From Flavobacteriales bacterium (lineage in GTDB: Bacteria > Bacteroidota > Bacteroidia > Flavobacteriales_D > Crocinitomicaceae), in assembly GCA_947454525.1 (NCBI GenBank), contig CANGJM010000001.1, positions 186,001 to 250,000 of the forward strand: a stretch of DNA of 64,000 nt. The letters are read 5' to 3'. This document shows positions 50,884 to 59,057 of the stretch, one piece after another. The notes beneath the pieces were generated by a model. That model was not told where the DNA came from and ran no database searches. It saw only the letters and a list, made by a program, of their open reading frames with translations. Position numbers and translations under genes: made by a program. How positions within the stretch are numbered: position 1 is the first letter of the stretch; each line of letters starts with the position of its first letter.

Positions 50884-51765
50884 CTATTTTGTTTTCTGCA
50901 ATCCCCGTGGATGAGCTTGTGCGTAAACGGCGGTAAGTTGTGCAAAAGAGTTGTGTGTATACACTTGAGTAGCTGATAAATTTGCGTGACCCAGTAAGTC
51001 TTTCAAGGTTTCTAATCCTGTTCCTCGATTTAGTAAATGGGTGGCAAAGGTATGCCGAAGGACATGTGGACTTTTTTTATCGGAAGTCGTGAGCGTTCCG
51101 AGTATGGCATTGATTTTTCGATAAACCAATGTTGGATATAGGTCCTTGCCATTTTCACGGGTAAAAAGTTTCAGAGATTCAATGTTCATCTTTGACTTCA
51201 TCTTCCGAAACAACTGAATCGTTTGACTTAATTGATTAGAAATGGGGATTAAACGCTCTTTGCTGCGTTTTCCGAGTACTTTGATGTGTTGCTCGCTCAC
51301 ATCTGAATCCTTAAGTCCGATAAGCTCGCTCAAACGAATTCCTGTTTGATAGAAAAGTTCAAACATCAGTTCATCGCGTACTCCATTAAAATCGGATGAA
51401 AACAGCAAACTTGTTTTCGCCGGATCCAATTCGGACTCCTTCACAAAAACAGGTAAGCGTTTTTCGTTTTTTGGACCTTGTATTTTCGCGAGTGGATTAC
51501 TTGTGATTTCGCCTTCTTTTCGCAGCCATTTAAAATAGGTTCTTAGGGAAGCTAATTTTCGATTGACGCTGCGATTACTAATTCCATCATCTATGAGTTG
51601 AACAATCCAACCGCGAATAATAAAGGAATTTACTTCTTGAAAGTCTTTTTTTGAGGATATATCAGCAAAATCGATGAATTGCTGTATGTCGTGCTCGTAT
51701 GCTCCAATGGTATGAGGAGAGTATCTTTTTTCAAAAGAAAGGTATTGGATGAAATGTTCGAGCAT
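50884..51765 (-). CDS. xerC: Tyrosine recombinase XerC
   Basis: 293 residues. The N-terminal SAM-like domain FIQYLSFEKRYSPHTIGAYE is followed by the catalytic domain: Arg in QTGIRLSELIGLKDSDV, Lys in VLGKRSKERLIPI, HxxR in SPHVLRHTFATHLLNRG, and LLGHANLSATQVYTH with the nucleophilic Tyr. Together with XerD it resolves chromosome dimers at dif. Length and position downstream of rpsU fit the housekeeping gene, not a mobile integrase. Its ATG sits directly after the T-run of the rpsU terminator. Confidence 0.94.
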   Translation of the reverse strand: MLEHFIQYLSFEKRYSPHTIGAYEHDIQQFIDFADISSKKDFQEVNSFIIRGWIVQLIDDGISNRSVNRKLASLRTYFKWLRKEGEITSNPLAKIQGPKNEKRLPVFVKESELDPAKTSLLFSSDFNGVRDELMFELFYQTGIRLSELIGLKDSDVSEQHIKVLGKRSKERLIPISNQLSQTIQLFRKMKSKMNIESLKLFTRENGKDLYPTLVYRKINAILGTLTTSDKKSPHVLRHTFATHLLNRGTGLETLKDLLGHANLSATQVYTHNSFAQLTAVYAQAHPRGLQKTK

Positions 51766-51790
51766 AAAAAAAGGAGCTTACGCTCCTTTT
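51766..51790 (-). terminator. Intrinsic terminator of rpsU, abutting xerC
   Basis: On the minus strand AAAAGGAGC-GTAA-GCTCC is followed by seven T (51772-51766), and the xerC ATG begins at the next base. Confidence 0.85.
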
Positions 51791-51812
51791 CAACGAATAT
51801 TTTGAACAAATG

Positions 51813-52004
51813 TTACAGTTCAGCCGACTGCATTCTTTGTTTGTAAGCAGCTCGTATGATTTCCTGGCGACGAGAAACAGATGGTTTAATAAACTCTTTG
51901 CGTCCACGCAATTGCTTCATCATATTTGTTTTCTCGTACTTTTTCTTGTACTTCTTCAAAGCTCTTTCGATGTTTTCGCCTTCTTTAATTGGAATGATCA
52001 ACAT
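51813..52004 (-). CDS. rpsU: 30S ribosomal protein S21
   Basis: 63 residues: MLIIPIKEGENIERALKKYK, a basic KKKYEKTNMMKQLRGRKEFI segment and RRQEIIRAAYKQRM near the C-terminus, the full bS21 pattern. It binds 16S rRNA near the anti-Shine-Dalgarno region; in Bacteroidota this region is sequestered, in line with the weak Shine-Dalgarno use seen here. It has its own TATCTTTG promoter 31 bases upstream and a terminator downstream. Confidence 0.96.
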   Translation of the reverse strand: MLIIPIKEGENIERALKKYKKKYEKTNMMKQLRGRKEFIKPSVSRRQEIIRAAYKQRMQSAEL

Positions 52005-52035
52005 ATGTTATAATTTACATTTAAACTTAGGTGGG

Positions 52036-52043
52036 CAAAGATA
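52036..52043 (-). promoter_or_regulatory. -7 promoter element for rpsU
   Basis: TATCTTTG on the minus strand, leaving a leader of about 28 bases before the ATG. Confidence 0.6.
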
Positions 52044-52069
52044 GGACATTAATCCTAATTCACAAAAAT

Positions 52070-53209
52070 TTATTTCAATATTTCTCGAGAAATAACCAAT
52101 TTTTGAATTTCAGAGGTTCCTTCACCGATTGTCATGAGTTTTGCATCGCGTAAGAATTTCTCTGCTGGATACTCTTTTGTATATCCGTATCCACCCATAA
52201 TTTGCACCGCTTCATTCCCGCACTTCACCGAAACTTCAGACGCAAAGTACTTTGCAAAGGCTCCCTCTTTGGTCATGTGTAATTTTTCATTTTTTCTATA
52301 CGCTGCCTGAAACGTCAATAATTCTGCCGCTTCTACTTGGGTTTTCATGTCAGCTAATTTGAATGCGATTGCTTGAAATTGAGCGATTGGATGTCCAAAC
52401 TGCTCGCGCTCTTTTGCGTATTTCACGGATGCCTCATACGCACCACGTGCAATTCCACAACTTAACGAAGCGATAGAAACGCGACCACCATCGAGGATTT
52501 GCATGGCTTGTTTAAATCCTTCTCCAATATTTCCAATGACGTTTTCTTGAGGAACACGCACATTATCGAAAATTAATTCAGCTGTTTCACTCGCTCTCAC
52601 ACCAAGTTTGTCTTTGATTTTCACTGCGGAGAAACCAGGCATATCTTTTTCAATGATAAACGCAGTAATTCCATTTGAATCTAATAATTCACCGGTACGC
52701 ACTAAAATAACAGCAACATCACCACTCAATCCGTGTGTGATCCAGTTTTTTGCTCCGTTAATAATCCAGTCATTGCCATCTTTTACAGCAGTTGTCTGCA
52801 TGCGCATCGCATCCGAACCTGTATTTGCTTCGGTTAAGCCCCAAGCGCCAATAAATTCGCCGGAAGCTAATTTTGGAAGGTATTTTTTCTTTTGTTCCTC
52901 GCTTCCATGGTAATAGATATGTCCTGTACACAAGGAATTATGTGCCGCAACACTTAATCCTATTCCTCCACAAACTTTGCCAAGTTCTATTAATGCGGTA
53001 GCGTATTCGAAATAGGTAAATCCGGATCCGCCGTATTCTTCCGGAATAAAAATACCGAGTAGTCCAAGTTCACCCATTTTTTTCATGGTTTCAACTGGAA
53101 AATGCTCATCGGCATCCCATTGTTTATAAAAAGGTTTGATTTCCTTTTCTGCAAAATCACGCACCATCTGCGCGATCATTAGTTGGTTTTCGTTAAGAGA
53201 GAAATTCAT
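52070..53209 (-). CDS. Acyl-CoA dehydrogenase
   Basis: 379 residues, the normal length. GAWGLTEANTGSDAMRMQTT, WIINGAKNWITHGL, GFKQAMQILDGGRVSIASLS, YAKEREQFGHPIAQFQAIAF and IMGGYGYTKEYPAEKFLRDA with GEGTSEIQKLVISREIL identify the family; the Glu of EGTSEIQ is the catalytic base. It is closest to short-chain (butyryl-CoA) types and starts fatty-acid beta-oxidation with electron-transfer flavoprotein. A short direct repeat (TTGATTGATGT twice, 53214-53236) lies in front of the ATG. Confidence 0.94.
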   Translation of the reverse strand: MNFSLNENQLMIAQMVRDFAEKEIKPFYKQWDADEHFPVETMKKMGELGLLGIFIPEEYGGSGFTYFEYATALIELGKVCGGIGLSVAAHNSLCTGHIYYHGSEEQKKKYLPKLASGEFIGAWGLTEANTGSDAMRMQTTAVKDGNDWIINGAKNWITHGLSGDVAVILVRTGELLDSNGITAFIIEKDMPGFSAVKIKDKLGVRASETAELIFDNVRVPQENVIGNIGEGFKQAMQILDGGRVSIASLSCGIARGAYEASVKYAKEREQFGHPIAQFQAIAFKLADMKTQVEAAELLTFQAAYRKNEKLHMTKEGAFAKYFASEVSVKCGNEAVQIMGGYGYTKEYPAEKFLRDAKLMTIGEGTSEIQKLVISREILK

Positions 53210-53246
53210 GGTTGTTGATTGATGTTGATTGATGTTTTAGCTTATT

Positions 53247-53777
53247 TCAATAGGAGATTATTCCATTAATATTTGATGAGTATTGCTTTAATTTTTCTTG
53301 TCCTTCTAGGAAACTTAGTTCTACTAGGAAGCTAAATCCAGCCACCTCTGCCCCACTCTTTTGAATCAACTCTGCTGCTGCGCTTGCTGATCCACCAGTG
53401 GCTAAAAGATCATCGTGAATCAATACGCGTTGATTTGCTTGAACTGCATCACTATGCATTTCGATGACCGCACTGCCGTATTCCAAGTCATAGGCGTGCT
53501 TAATTTTTTTATAGGGAAGTTTTCCTGCCTTGCGGATAAGAATAAACGGAATGCCTAGTTTAATCGCCAACGGAAAACCAAATAGAAAACCTCGGCTTTC
53601 AATTCCCGCCACAGCGTCTAACTTCGCATCTTTATAGGTTTCCACGAGGTGATTAAGTACATCGGCGGATAATTCTGCGTCCAACATAATTGTTGAAATA
53701 TCCTTGAACAAGATGCCTGGTTTCGGAAAATCAGCCACATCTCGAATACATGTTTTTAGTCTATTTTCAATACTCAT
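53247..53777 (-). CDS. apt: Adenine phosphoribosyltransferase
   Basis: 176 residues. RDVADFPKPGILFKDISTIM, AGIESRGFLFGFPLAIKLGI, RKAGKLPYKKIKHAYDLEYG and the PRPP loop VLIHDDLLATGGSASAAAEL are the Apt signatures. It salvages adenine to AMP. The promoter box TATCTTTG (53783-53790) lies within the end of the upstream gene and ends 5 bases before the apt ATG. Confidence 0.96.
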   Translation of the reverse strand: MSIENRLKTCIRDVADFPKPGILFKDISTIMLDAELSADVLNHLVETYKDAKLDAVAGIESRGFLFGFPLAIKLGIPFILIRKAGKLPYKKIKHAYDLEYGSAVIEMHSDAVQANQRVLIHDDLLATGGSASAAAELIQKSGAEVAGFSFLVELSFLEGQEKLKQYSSNINGIISY

Positions 53778-53779
53778 AC

Positions 53780-54670
53780 CTACAAAGATAGGTAAGGTCT
53801 GACTTTTTCGAATGTTTCTTGGTCAATAATTACAGATTCACGTATTTCTTCAATGGATTTGAACCCTCCTTTTTGCATCCTCATTTTGACAATTGAATTT
53901 GCTTGATTCCAATTAAGGTATGGATGGGCCTGTAATTCCTCTGCACTTGCTTGATTTATAGAGAGTTTTCTAATGGTAGATGCTTCACAGCTTATTTGTG
54001 CTTCAATTTGTGCATATATTTCTGGTGTCATTTTCCAAACTTCAAGGATTTGCTCTTTTCGAACGAATCCACCTAATTGTTTTTGGTATTTGATGATCTG
54101 TCGTGCATAAAATGGACCAAGTCCCTTTATTTTCTGCAGTTCCTCTTCGCTTGCTTCATTTGCGTTCACGAGTGCAGGAGAACTTGCTCCTTGGGACGGC
54201 AGTTTCTTTGTTGATTCATTTCCCTGCATTGGATATTGTGTAAAATCCTTAATGTTATCGTATGTTTTTTTGGGGATAAACTTTATTTTCTGCAGTTCCT
54301 CATTGGAATGTATCCCGCGTTTAGTGAATTTAAGTACGATGGAAGCCTGTTTTTCGCTTAATCCGAATTGCATCCATTCTTCAATAGACAGTTCATTCGG
54401 ATTAAAGGGCTTCGTTGGCTTTTTGAAGGTCTTATTTGAATGAGGCCACTTTCTTTTTTTATATTTAGTATTCCAACCATTGAATTTTCGTGTTGAATCC
54501 CATCTTGGCTTCTCTTCGACAGGTAACAAGATTAGTTTCGTCGCTGAATCATCCTTTTGAAGGAATAAGAAAAAACGTGGTGCGAAAATGATCAGAACAG
54601 ATGCTATTAATAACACCCAAATACCGCGTTGATGCCGGATAGACATATCAAATGGATTACCTTGAAACAT
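53780..54670 (-). CDS. Membrane-anchored helix-hairpin-helix (ComEA-like) protein
   Basis: 296 residues. One TM helix (about 17-36: WVLLIASVLIIFAPRFFLFL), a Lys/Trp-rich linker, then three ComEA-type HhH repeats: NELSIEEWMQFGLSEKQASI, ANEASEEELQKIKGLGPFYA with RQIIKYQKQLGGF, and NQASAEELQAHPYLNWNQAN. It should bind DNA non-specifically outside the membrane. A role in DNA uptake is possible by analogy with ComEA but there are no other competence genes here. Confidence 0.85.
   Translation of the reverse strand: MFQGNPFDMSIRHQRGIWVLLIASVLIIFAPRFFLFLQKDDSATKLILLPVEEKPRWDSTRKFNGWNTKYKKRKWPHSNKTFKKPTKPFNPNELSIEEWMQFGLSEKQASIVLKFTKRGIHSNEELQKIKFIPKKTYDNIKDFTQYPMQGNESTKKLPSQGASSPALVNANEASEEELQKIKGLGPFYARQIIKYQKQLGGFVRKEQILEVWKMTPEIYAQIEAQISCEASTIRKLSINQASAEELQAHPYLNWNQANSIVKMRMQKGGFKSIEEIRESVIIDQETFEKVRPYLSL
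53783..53790 (-). promoter_or_regulatory. -7 promoter element for apt
   Basis: TATCTTTG on the minus strand, 5 bases before the apt ATG and inside the last codons of the helix-hairpin-helix gene. Confidence 0.55.
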
Positions 54671-54756
54671 GTGCGTTCAAAATTTAAGTCAAACAAACTA
54701 TTCAAGTAATCTTTCCCCGAAAACTAAACGATGGAATTGCTAAAAAAGTATATCAA

Positions 54757-56193
54757 TTACCTCTTTTTTCTATCCGCAATGAAATAGATTGGAATTCCTA
54801 GCAGGACAATCAGCAAGCCCATTCCCGCATTTCTTAAATCATAAACAAGCAAGTCAATGCATATCGCCAAGGTTACAAGGATGTACAAAGCCGGAATAAA
54901 TGGATAACCGAATGCTTTGTATGGTCGTTCTGTATCCGGTTCTTTTTTTCTCAAAATGAAAATGCCGAAAATTGTCAGGATGTAAAACAAGAGACTTGCA
55001 AAGGTACTGTACACCAGAAGGTCGCCATATTTACCAGACAGGCATAAAATACTTGCCCAAATTCCTTGAATCCACATGGCAACACTAGGCACATTGAATT
55101 GATTCAATTTTTTCGCTTGCTTGAAGAAGAGTCCATCGGAAGACATTGCATAAAACAAACGCGATCCCGCCAAAATGAGTCCGTTATTGCAGCCGAAGGT
55201 TGAAATCATGATTAATGCCGCCATCATGGAAATTCCGAGTCCACCAAAAATAACGGAAGCAGCTCCCGCCCCAACTCGGTCATTTGCCGCGAACATGATT
55301 CCTTGTCCGATTGCATCAGTTGCCGTCGGATCTCCTCCTTTTGGCAATAGTGCGAGGTATGCAAGGTTTGCCAAAATGTAAATGATGGTCACAATGGTCG
55401 TTCCAAAAAACAAACTTTTTGGTATGTTTTTTTTCGGGTCTTTAATTTCTCCTGCAATAAACGTTACGTTATTCCATGCATCAGAAGAAAACAAGGAATT
55501 GATGATTGTTGCCCCTAAAGCGCCCATTAACGCGAATCCAGTTAATGGAATCGTGTCTAATGCTCCACTTGGTAATTGAACGGTTTTATAAGCGTTCCAC
55601 ATGTGATCAAAATTCTGTGTAAAAACATCGGTTTTTAATCCAATCGCTAGGCCTAAAACGATGAGGGCAAACAGGGCAAATAACTTTGCTGCTGTAAAAA
55701 TCAACTGAAGGATTTTGCCATTTTGAACACCTCTGGAATTCAGGACAGTAAGGACCATAATGCTCCCAATCGCGACTAATTGTCCATAGGAAACATTAAC
55801 AATTGGTGTTTTCAAAAAGACATCATTCAATACCGGAAAGAAAACTCCTGCATATTTTGCGAAAGCAACGGCAACTGCAGCAATGACTCCTGTTTGAATG
55901 ACCGTAAAGACTGTCCAGCCGTAAAGAAACGACATCATTTTGCCATATGCTCGCTGAATGTAAACATATTGTCCACCTGCATTTGGCATCATTCCAGCTA
56001 GTTCACCATAACTCAGCGCGGCAAAAATGGTAATTAAGCCGGTGAGGATCCAAAGGACAATCATCCATGCGGCAGAACCAATATCGCGCATCATTGGAGC
56101 TGTTACAATGAAAATTCCTGAGCCAATCATTGACCCAGCGACCAACAAGGTAGCGTCTAATAGTCCGAGTGATTGTTTTAATTTTGATTCCAT
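54757..56193 (-). CDS. Amino-acid permease (APC superfamily)
   Basis: 478 residues, about 12 membrane helices. The N-terminal LLVAGSMIGSGIFIV is the APC substrate-binding helix 1 break (GSGIF), and ELAGMMPNAGGQYVYIQRAY helix 3. YKAFGYPFIPALYI near the C-terminus is typical of LAT-like transporters. It imports or exchanges amino acids; substrate unknown. A second APC gene lies upstream, separated by a hairpin at 56217-56247. Confidence 0.92.
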   Translation of the reverse strand: MESKLKQSLGLLDATLLVAGSMIGSGIFIVTAPMMRDIGSAAWMIVLWILTGLITIFAALSYGELAGMMPNAGGQYVYIQRAYGKMMSFLYGWTVFTVIQTGVIAAVAVAFAKYAGVFFPVLNDVFLKTPIVNVSYGQLVAIGSIMVLTVLNSRGVQNGKILQLIFTAAKLFALFALIVLGLAIGLKTDVFTQNFDHMWNAYKTVQLPSGALDTIPLTGFALMGALGATIINSLFSSDAWNNVTFIAGEIKDPKKNIPKSLFFGTTIVTIIYILANLAYLALLPKGGDPTATDAIGQGIMFAANDRVGAGAASVIFGGLGISMMAALIMISTFGCNNGLILAGSRLFYAMSSDGLFFKQAKKLNQFNVPSVAMWIQGIWASILCLSGKYGDLLVYSTFASLLFYILTIFGIFILRKKEPDTERPYKAFGYPFIPALYILVTLAICIDLLVYDLRNAGMGLLIVLLGIPIYFIADRKKR

Positions 56194-56216
56194 AGTAGTT
56201 CTGTTTAGTTAAAACA

Positions 56217-56247
56217 AAACTGTCCCCTCCTATGGAGAAGACAGTTT
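56217..56247. terminator. Hairpin between the two permease genes
   Basis: AAACTGTC (56217-56224) pairs with GACAGTTT (56240-56247), with an inner CTCC/GGAG stem. On the minus strand it is followed by TTTTGTTTT-like sequence and so probably ends the upstream permease transcript. Confidence 0.6.
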
Positions 56248-56278
56248 CAATTTTATATCAATAAGTCCGAATGTTCGA

Positions 56279-57844
56279 CTATTTTTTCGGGTGCAAATGT
56301 GAGTTTCTGCGGCTGTATGTGAAATAGATGATTAATCCAAGTCCCATCCACAATGCTGCTGCTTGTAAGGTTGCGATGTCTAATGAAACAATCATCGCTG
56401 TACATACTAGAATTCCTAGAATTGGTACCAATGGCACCAATGGAGTTTTGAATGGACGTTTTAACTCTGGATTGCTTTTACGCATGATGAGGATTCCAAG
56501 ACAAACTAGAATAAACGCGAACAATGTTCCGAATGAAGTTAAATCTCCAGCCACACTTCCCGGGACAAGTGCTGCGAACGCACCAACGAAGATGAATAAC
56601 ATCCAGTTTGCGATGTAAGGAGTTTGAAATTTCGGGTGAAGTTTTCCGAATGCTGCCGGAATCAATCCATCTTGACTCATAGAGAAAAACACGCGGCTTT
56701 GTCCCATCAACATAACAAGGATAACAGAGGAGAATCCAGCCAAAATAGCCAACGTTACACCGGTACCTAACCATTCGTAACCAGCCATGTATGTTTTGAT
56801 CGCATAAGAAACAGATGCCTCTTTTCCTGCTGTTGCGAATTCACTCCAATTTGCAACACCTGTTAAAACGTGTCCAAAAAGGATGTAGAGCACCGTACAA
56901 ATTGCTAAAGACCCAAGAATTCCAATAGGCATATCTCGTTTTGGATTCTTTGCCTCTTGCGCCGTTGTACTTACTGCGTCAAAACCAATAAATGCAAAGA
57001 AGACAATTCCTGCTCCACCAAGAACTCCGCCCCAACCCCATTTAAAGAATCCTTCGTGTCCGAATGTTCCTTCAGGAATTAAATATGGTGTGTGGTTTTC
57101 TGGTTTAATAAATTGCCATCCGATGATGATAAACACCAATACAATCGCCACTTTAACAAAAACGATAATCGCATTTACTGTTGCTGATTCTTTCGTTCCT
57201 TTGATTAAAAGCAAGGTTAATGCCAACAAAATAATTAAGGCAGGAGCATTAATAAATCCACTGGTAATGGAAACTTTACTCATGATATCCGCTGGCAAGT
57301 TCTCGTATTGCGCAGCACTTAAAATACCTCTTTCAATTCCTTCCCAATGTCCAGGCAAGGCTTGAATTTGAGCTACCATGTCTTGAGAAACCTTGTACAT
57401 GCTTTCAAATGGTGAGTGACACCATTCATATGGTATGGCATTGCCGAGGAGGTTATTGAGGTACTCGCTCCACGCAATGGAAACGGTCGCAGCTCCTAAG
57501 GCATATTCCATGATTAATGACCAACCAATGATCCATGCGACTAATTCTCCCATTGTGACAAATGAATACGCATATGCACTTCCTGAAATTGGGATCATCG
57601 ATGCAAATTCTGCGTAACAAAGTCCTGCCAAAGCACAACCGATTGCCGCAATAATAAATGAAATCGTAACTCCTGATCCCGCAGCTTCTGAAGCGGCTGC
57701 AGCGGTACGAACGAATAATCCAGCACCGATGATTGCACCGATACCTAATGCGATCAAACTACCTGCACCAAGGGTGCGTTTCATTTGACTATTTTCGGCT
57801 TGCGCCAGTAAATCTACAAGTGATTTTTTTCTCCAAAGTGACAT
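56279..57844 (-). CDS. Amino-acid permease (APC superfamily, cationic-type)
   Basis: 521 residues. A soluble start (SLVDLLAQAENSQMKRTLGA) precedes helix 1 with LGIGAIIGAGLFVRT; GCALAGLCYAEFASMIPISG and SAYAYSFVTMGELVAWIIGW follow, and FFAFIGFDAVSTTAQEAKNP marks helix 6-7. FKTPLVPLVPILGI at the C-terminus fits the cationic amino-acid transporter group. It is a paralogue of the next permease but clearly different in sequence. A TATATTTG box lies 19 bases upstream. Confidence 0.93.
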   Translation of the reverse strand: MSLWRKKSLVDLLAQAENSQMKRTLGAGSLIALGIGAIIGAGLFVRTAAAASEAAGSGVTISFIIAAIGCALAGLCYAEFASMIPISGSAYAYSFVTMGELVAWIIGWSLIMEYALGAATVSIAWSEYLNNLLGNAIPYEWCHSPFESMYKVSQDMVAQIQALPGHWEGIERGILSAAQYENLPADIMSKVSITSGFINAPALIILLALTLLLIKGTKESATVNAIIVFVKVAIVLVFIIIGWQFIKPENHTPYLIPEGTFGHEGFFKWGWGGVLGGAGIVFFAFIGFDAVSTTAQEAKNPKRDMPIGILGSLAICTVLYILFGHVLTGVANWSEFATAGKEASVSYAIKTYMAGYEWLGTGVTLAILAGFSSVILVMLMGQSRVFFSMSQDGLIPAAFGKLHPKFQTPYIANWMLFIFVGAFAALVPGSVAGDLTSFGTLFAFILVCLGILIMRKSNPELKRPFKTPLVPLVPILGILVCTAMIVSLDIATLQAAALWMGLGLIIYFTYSRRNSHLHPKK

Positions 57845-57863
57845 AGCATGAATTTAGTGAAAA

Positions 57864-57871
57864 CAAATATA
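57864..57871 (-). promoter_or_regulatory. -7 promoter element for the cationic-type permease
   Basis: TATATTTG on the minus strand, a perfect TAnnTTTG, 19 bases before the permease ATG. Confidence 0.5.
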
Positions 57872-57939
57872 TCATTTTCAATGAAAACAGCAATAGATAA
57901 AAGTACTTCGTCGGATGATTTGAAGAAATCCGTAATTCA

Positions 57940-58821
57940 TTAAAGTAAATCGAGGGTCTCTTCGAGTTTTTTTGGATTATACCCCAATCGAGATTGTGCT
58001 TTGGATAAATTAAATCCTGTTTTGGGTGGTCTCTTCGCAGGTTGATTCAAGGTAGAACTATCTGTTCTTTTGACTTGACTCATCGGTAATTTATAAAATT
58101 GTGCAATGCGTTCAACGAGGTGAAAGATGGACATCGTTTCAGGTCCAGCAATGTGAAAAATTCCCTTTTCATTCAATTCACAAATGCGAATGCATGCCCA
58201 AGCTAGGTCGTCAGCCCATGTAGGCGCACGAAACTGATCATCGATGATTGTTAACTCTTGTCCGTTTATTAACGCTTCTTTTGCCCATAGGACAATGTTT
58301 GATCGTGACAAGTTATTTCCAGTTCCGTAGACAATGATTGTTCGAACAATGGAGAAATTTAACCCAGGTATCTGTTGGACAATTGCCTCCGCTTGAACTT
58401 TGGAATCTGCGTAAACGCTAAGTGGATTCGGCTCATCCTCCTCGCTGTAATTTCCCGTGAGTCCGTCAAAAACAAAATCCGTAGAAAGCATCTGCAAATG
58501 ACAAGCGGACTTGATGCATTGTTCTGCGAGCAATTGAACAGAGTCGACATTCACTTTTCGACATGATTCAGGGTCAAGTTCACACGTATCGACATTGGTC
58601 ATGGCGGCTGTATGAATGACGTGTGTTGGTTTAAATGCAGCGAAAACATCTGCAATTTCTGTGGCATTACAGATATCCATTGGAGTGTAAAACTCCATTG
58701 AACAATCTTGATTTCTATTTTCTCCTATGGATGTGGCTAAAAATAAGCTGTCAGATTGAAGCAATTGGGAAACTATTTTTTGTCCTAATAGTCCGTTACT
58801 TCCTGTGATTAGAATTCTCAT
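57940..58821 (-). CDS. RmlD-like sugar-nucleotide reductase (extended SDR)
   Basis: 293 residues from MRILITGSNGLLGQKIVSQL. NAD(P) motif GSNGLLGQ, HTAAMTNVDTCELDPESCRK, STDFVFDGLTGNYSEEDEPN and the catalytic YADSKVQAEAIV identify the dTDP-4-dehydrorhamnose reductase family. FHIAGPETMSIFHLVERIAQ is the C-terminal part. No other rhamnose genes are nearby, so the sugar is uncertain. The start overlaps the PspC stop as ATGA; a Met three codons earlier is less likely. Confidence 0.9.
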   Translation of the reverse strand: MRILITGSNGLLGQKIVSQLLQSDSLFLATSIGENRNQDCSMEFYTPMDICNATEIADVFAAFKPTHVIHTAAMTNVDTCELDPESCRKVNVDSVQLLAEQCIKSACHLQMLSTDFVFDGLTGNYSEEDEPNPLSVYADSKVQAEAIVQQIPGLNFSIVRTIIVYGTGNNLSRSNIVLWAKEALINGQELTIIDDQFRAPTWADDLAWACIRICELNEKGIFHIAGPETMSIFHLVERIAQFYKLPMSQVKRTDSSTLNQPAKRPPKTGFNLSKAQSRLGYNPKKLEETLDLL

Positions 58822-59057
58822 AAGTCCCAAATAGAATTTTTCTGTTTATGTTGGAGTTTAAAGTAATGCTTGTGCTCTAAAATCCAAGCCATGATCAAAT
58901 ACACAATGATGGGGGAACCCAAACCAATGAAGGAAACATAAATAAACGCAAGTCGTACTTTACTCGTTTTAAACCCCAGTCTTCTCGCCCACCATTCACA
59001 TACTCCGAAGGATTGCATTTCAAAGAAAAAGATGATTTTCTGAAGAAGTCGTCTCAT
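58818..59057 (-). CDS. PspC-domain small membrane protein
   Basis: 79 residues. FGVCEWWARRLGFKTSKVRL followed by a TM segment (AFIYVSFIGLGSPIIVYLIM) is the PspC domain, linked in enterobacteria to phage-shock membrane stress. No other psp genes are near. It overlaps both neighbours by 4 bases (ATGA), so it is co-translated with DUF2851 and the reductase. Confidence 0.87.
   Translation of the reverse strand: MRRLLQKIIFFFEMQSFGVCEWWARRLGFKTSKVRLAFIYVSFIGLGSPIIVYLIMAWILEHKHYFKLQHKQKNSIWDL

Noticed and set aside
50884..51765. Tyrosine recombinase considered as a mobile-element integrase
   Set aside because: Length, motifs and position next to rpsU fit housekeeping XerC; no attachment-site repeats or cargo genes surround it.
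53214..53236. Direct repeat TTGATTGATGT (two copies) before the acyl-CoA dehydrogenase
   Set aside because: Only two short copies in AT-rich sequence; could be an operator, but nothing else supports it.
56217..56247. Hairpin upstream of a permease considered as an amino-acid riboswitch
   Set aside because: A single short stem with no conserved junction core; a terminator is the simpler reading.
54757..57844. Two adjacent amino-acid permeases considered as a recent duplication
   Set aside because: Sequences differ strongly in length, N-terminus and helices, so they are old paralogues.
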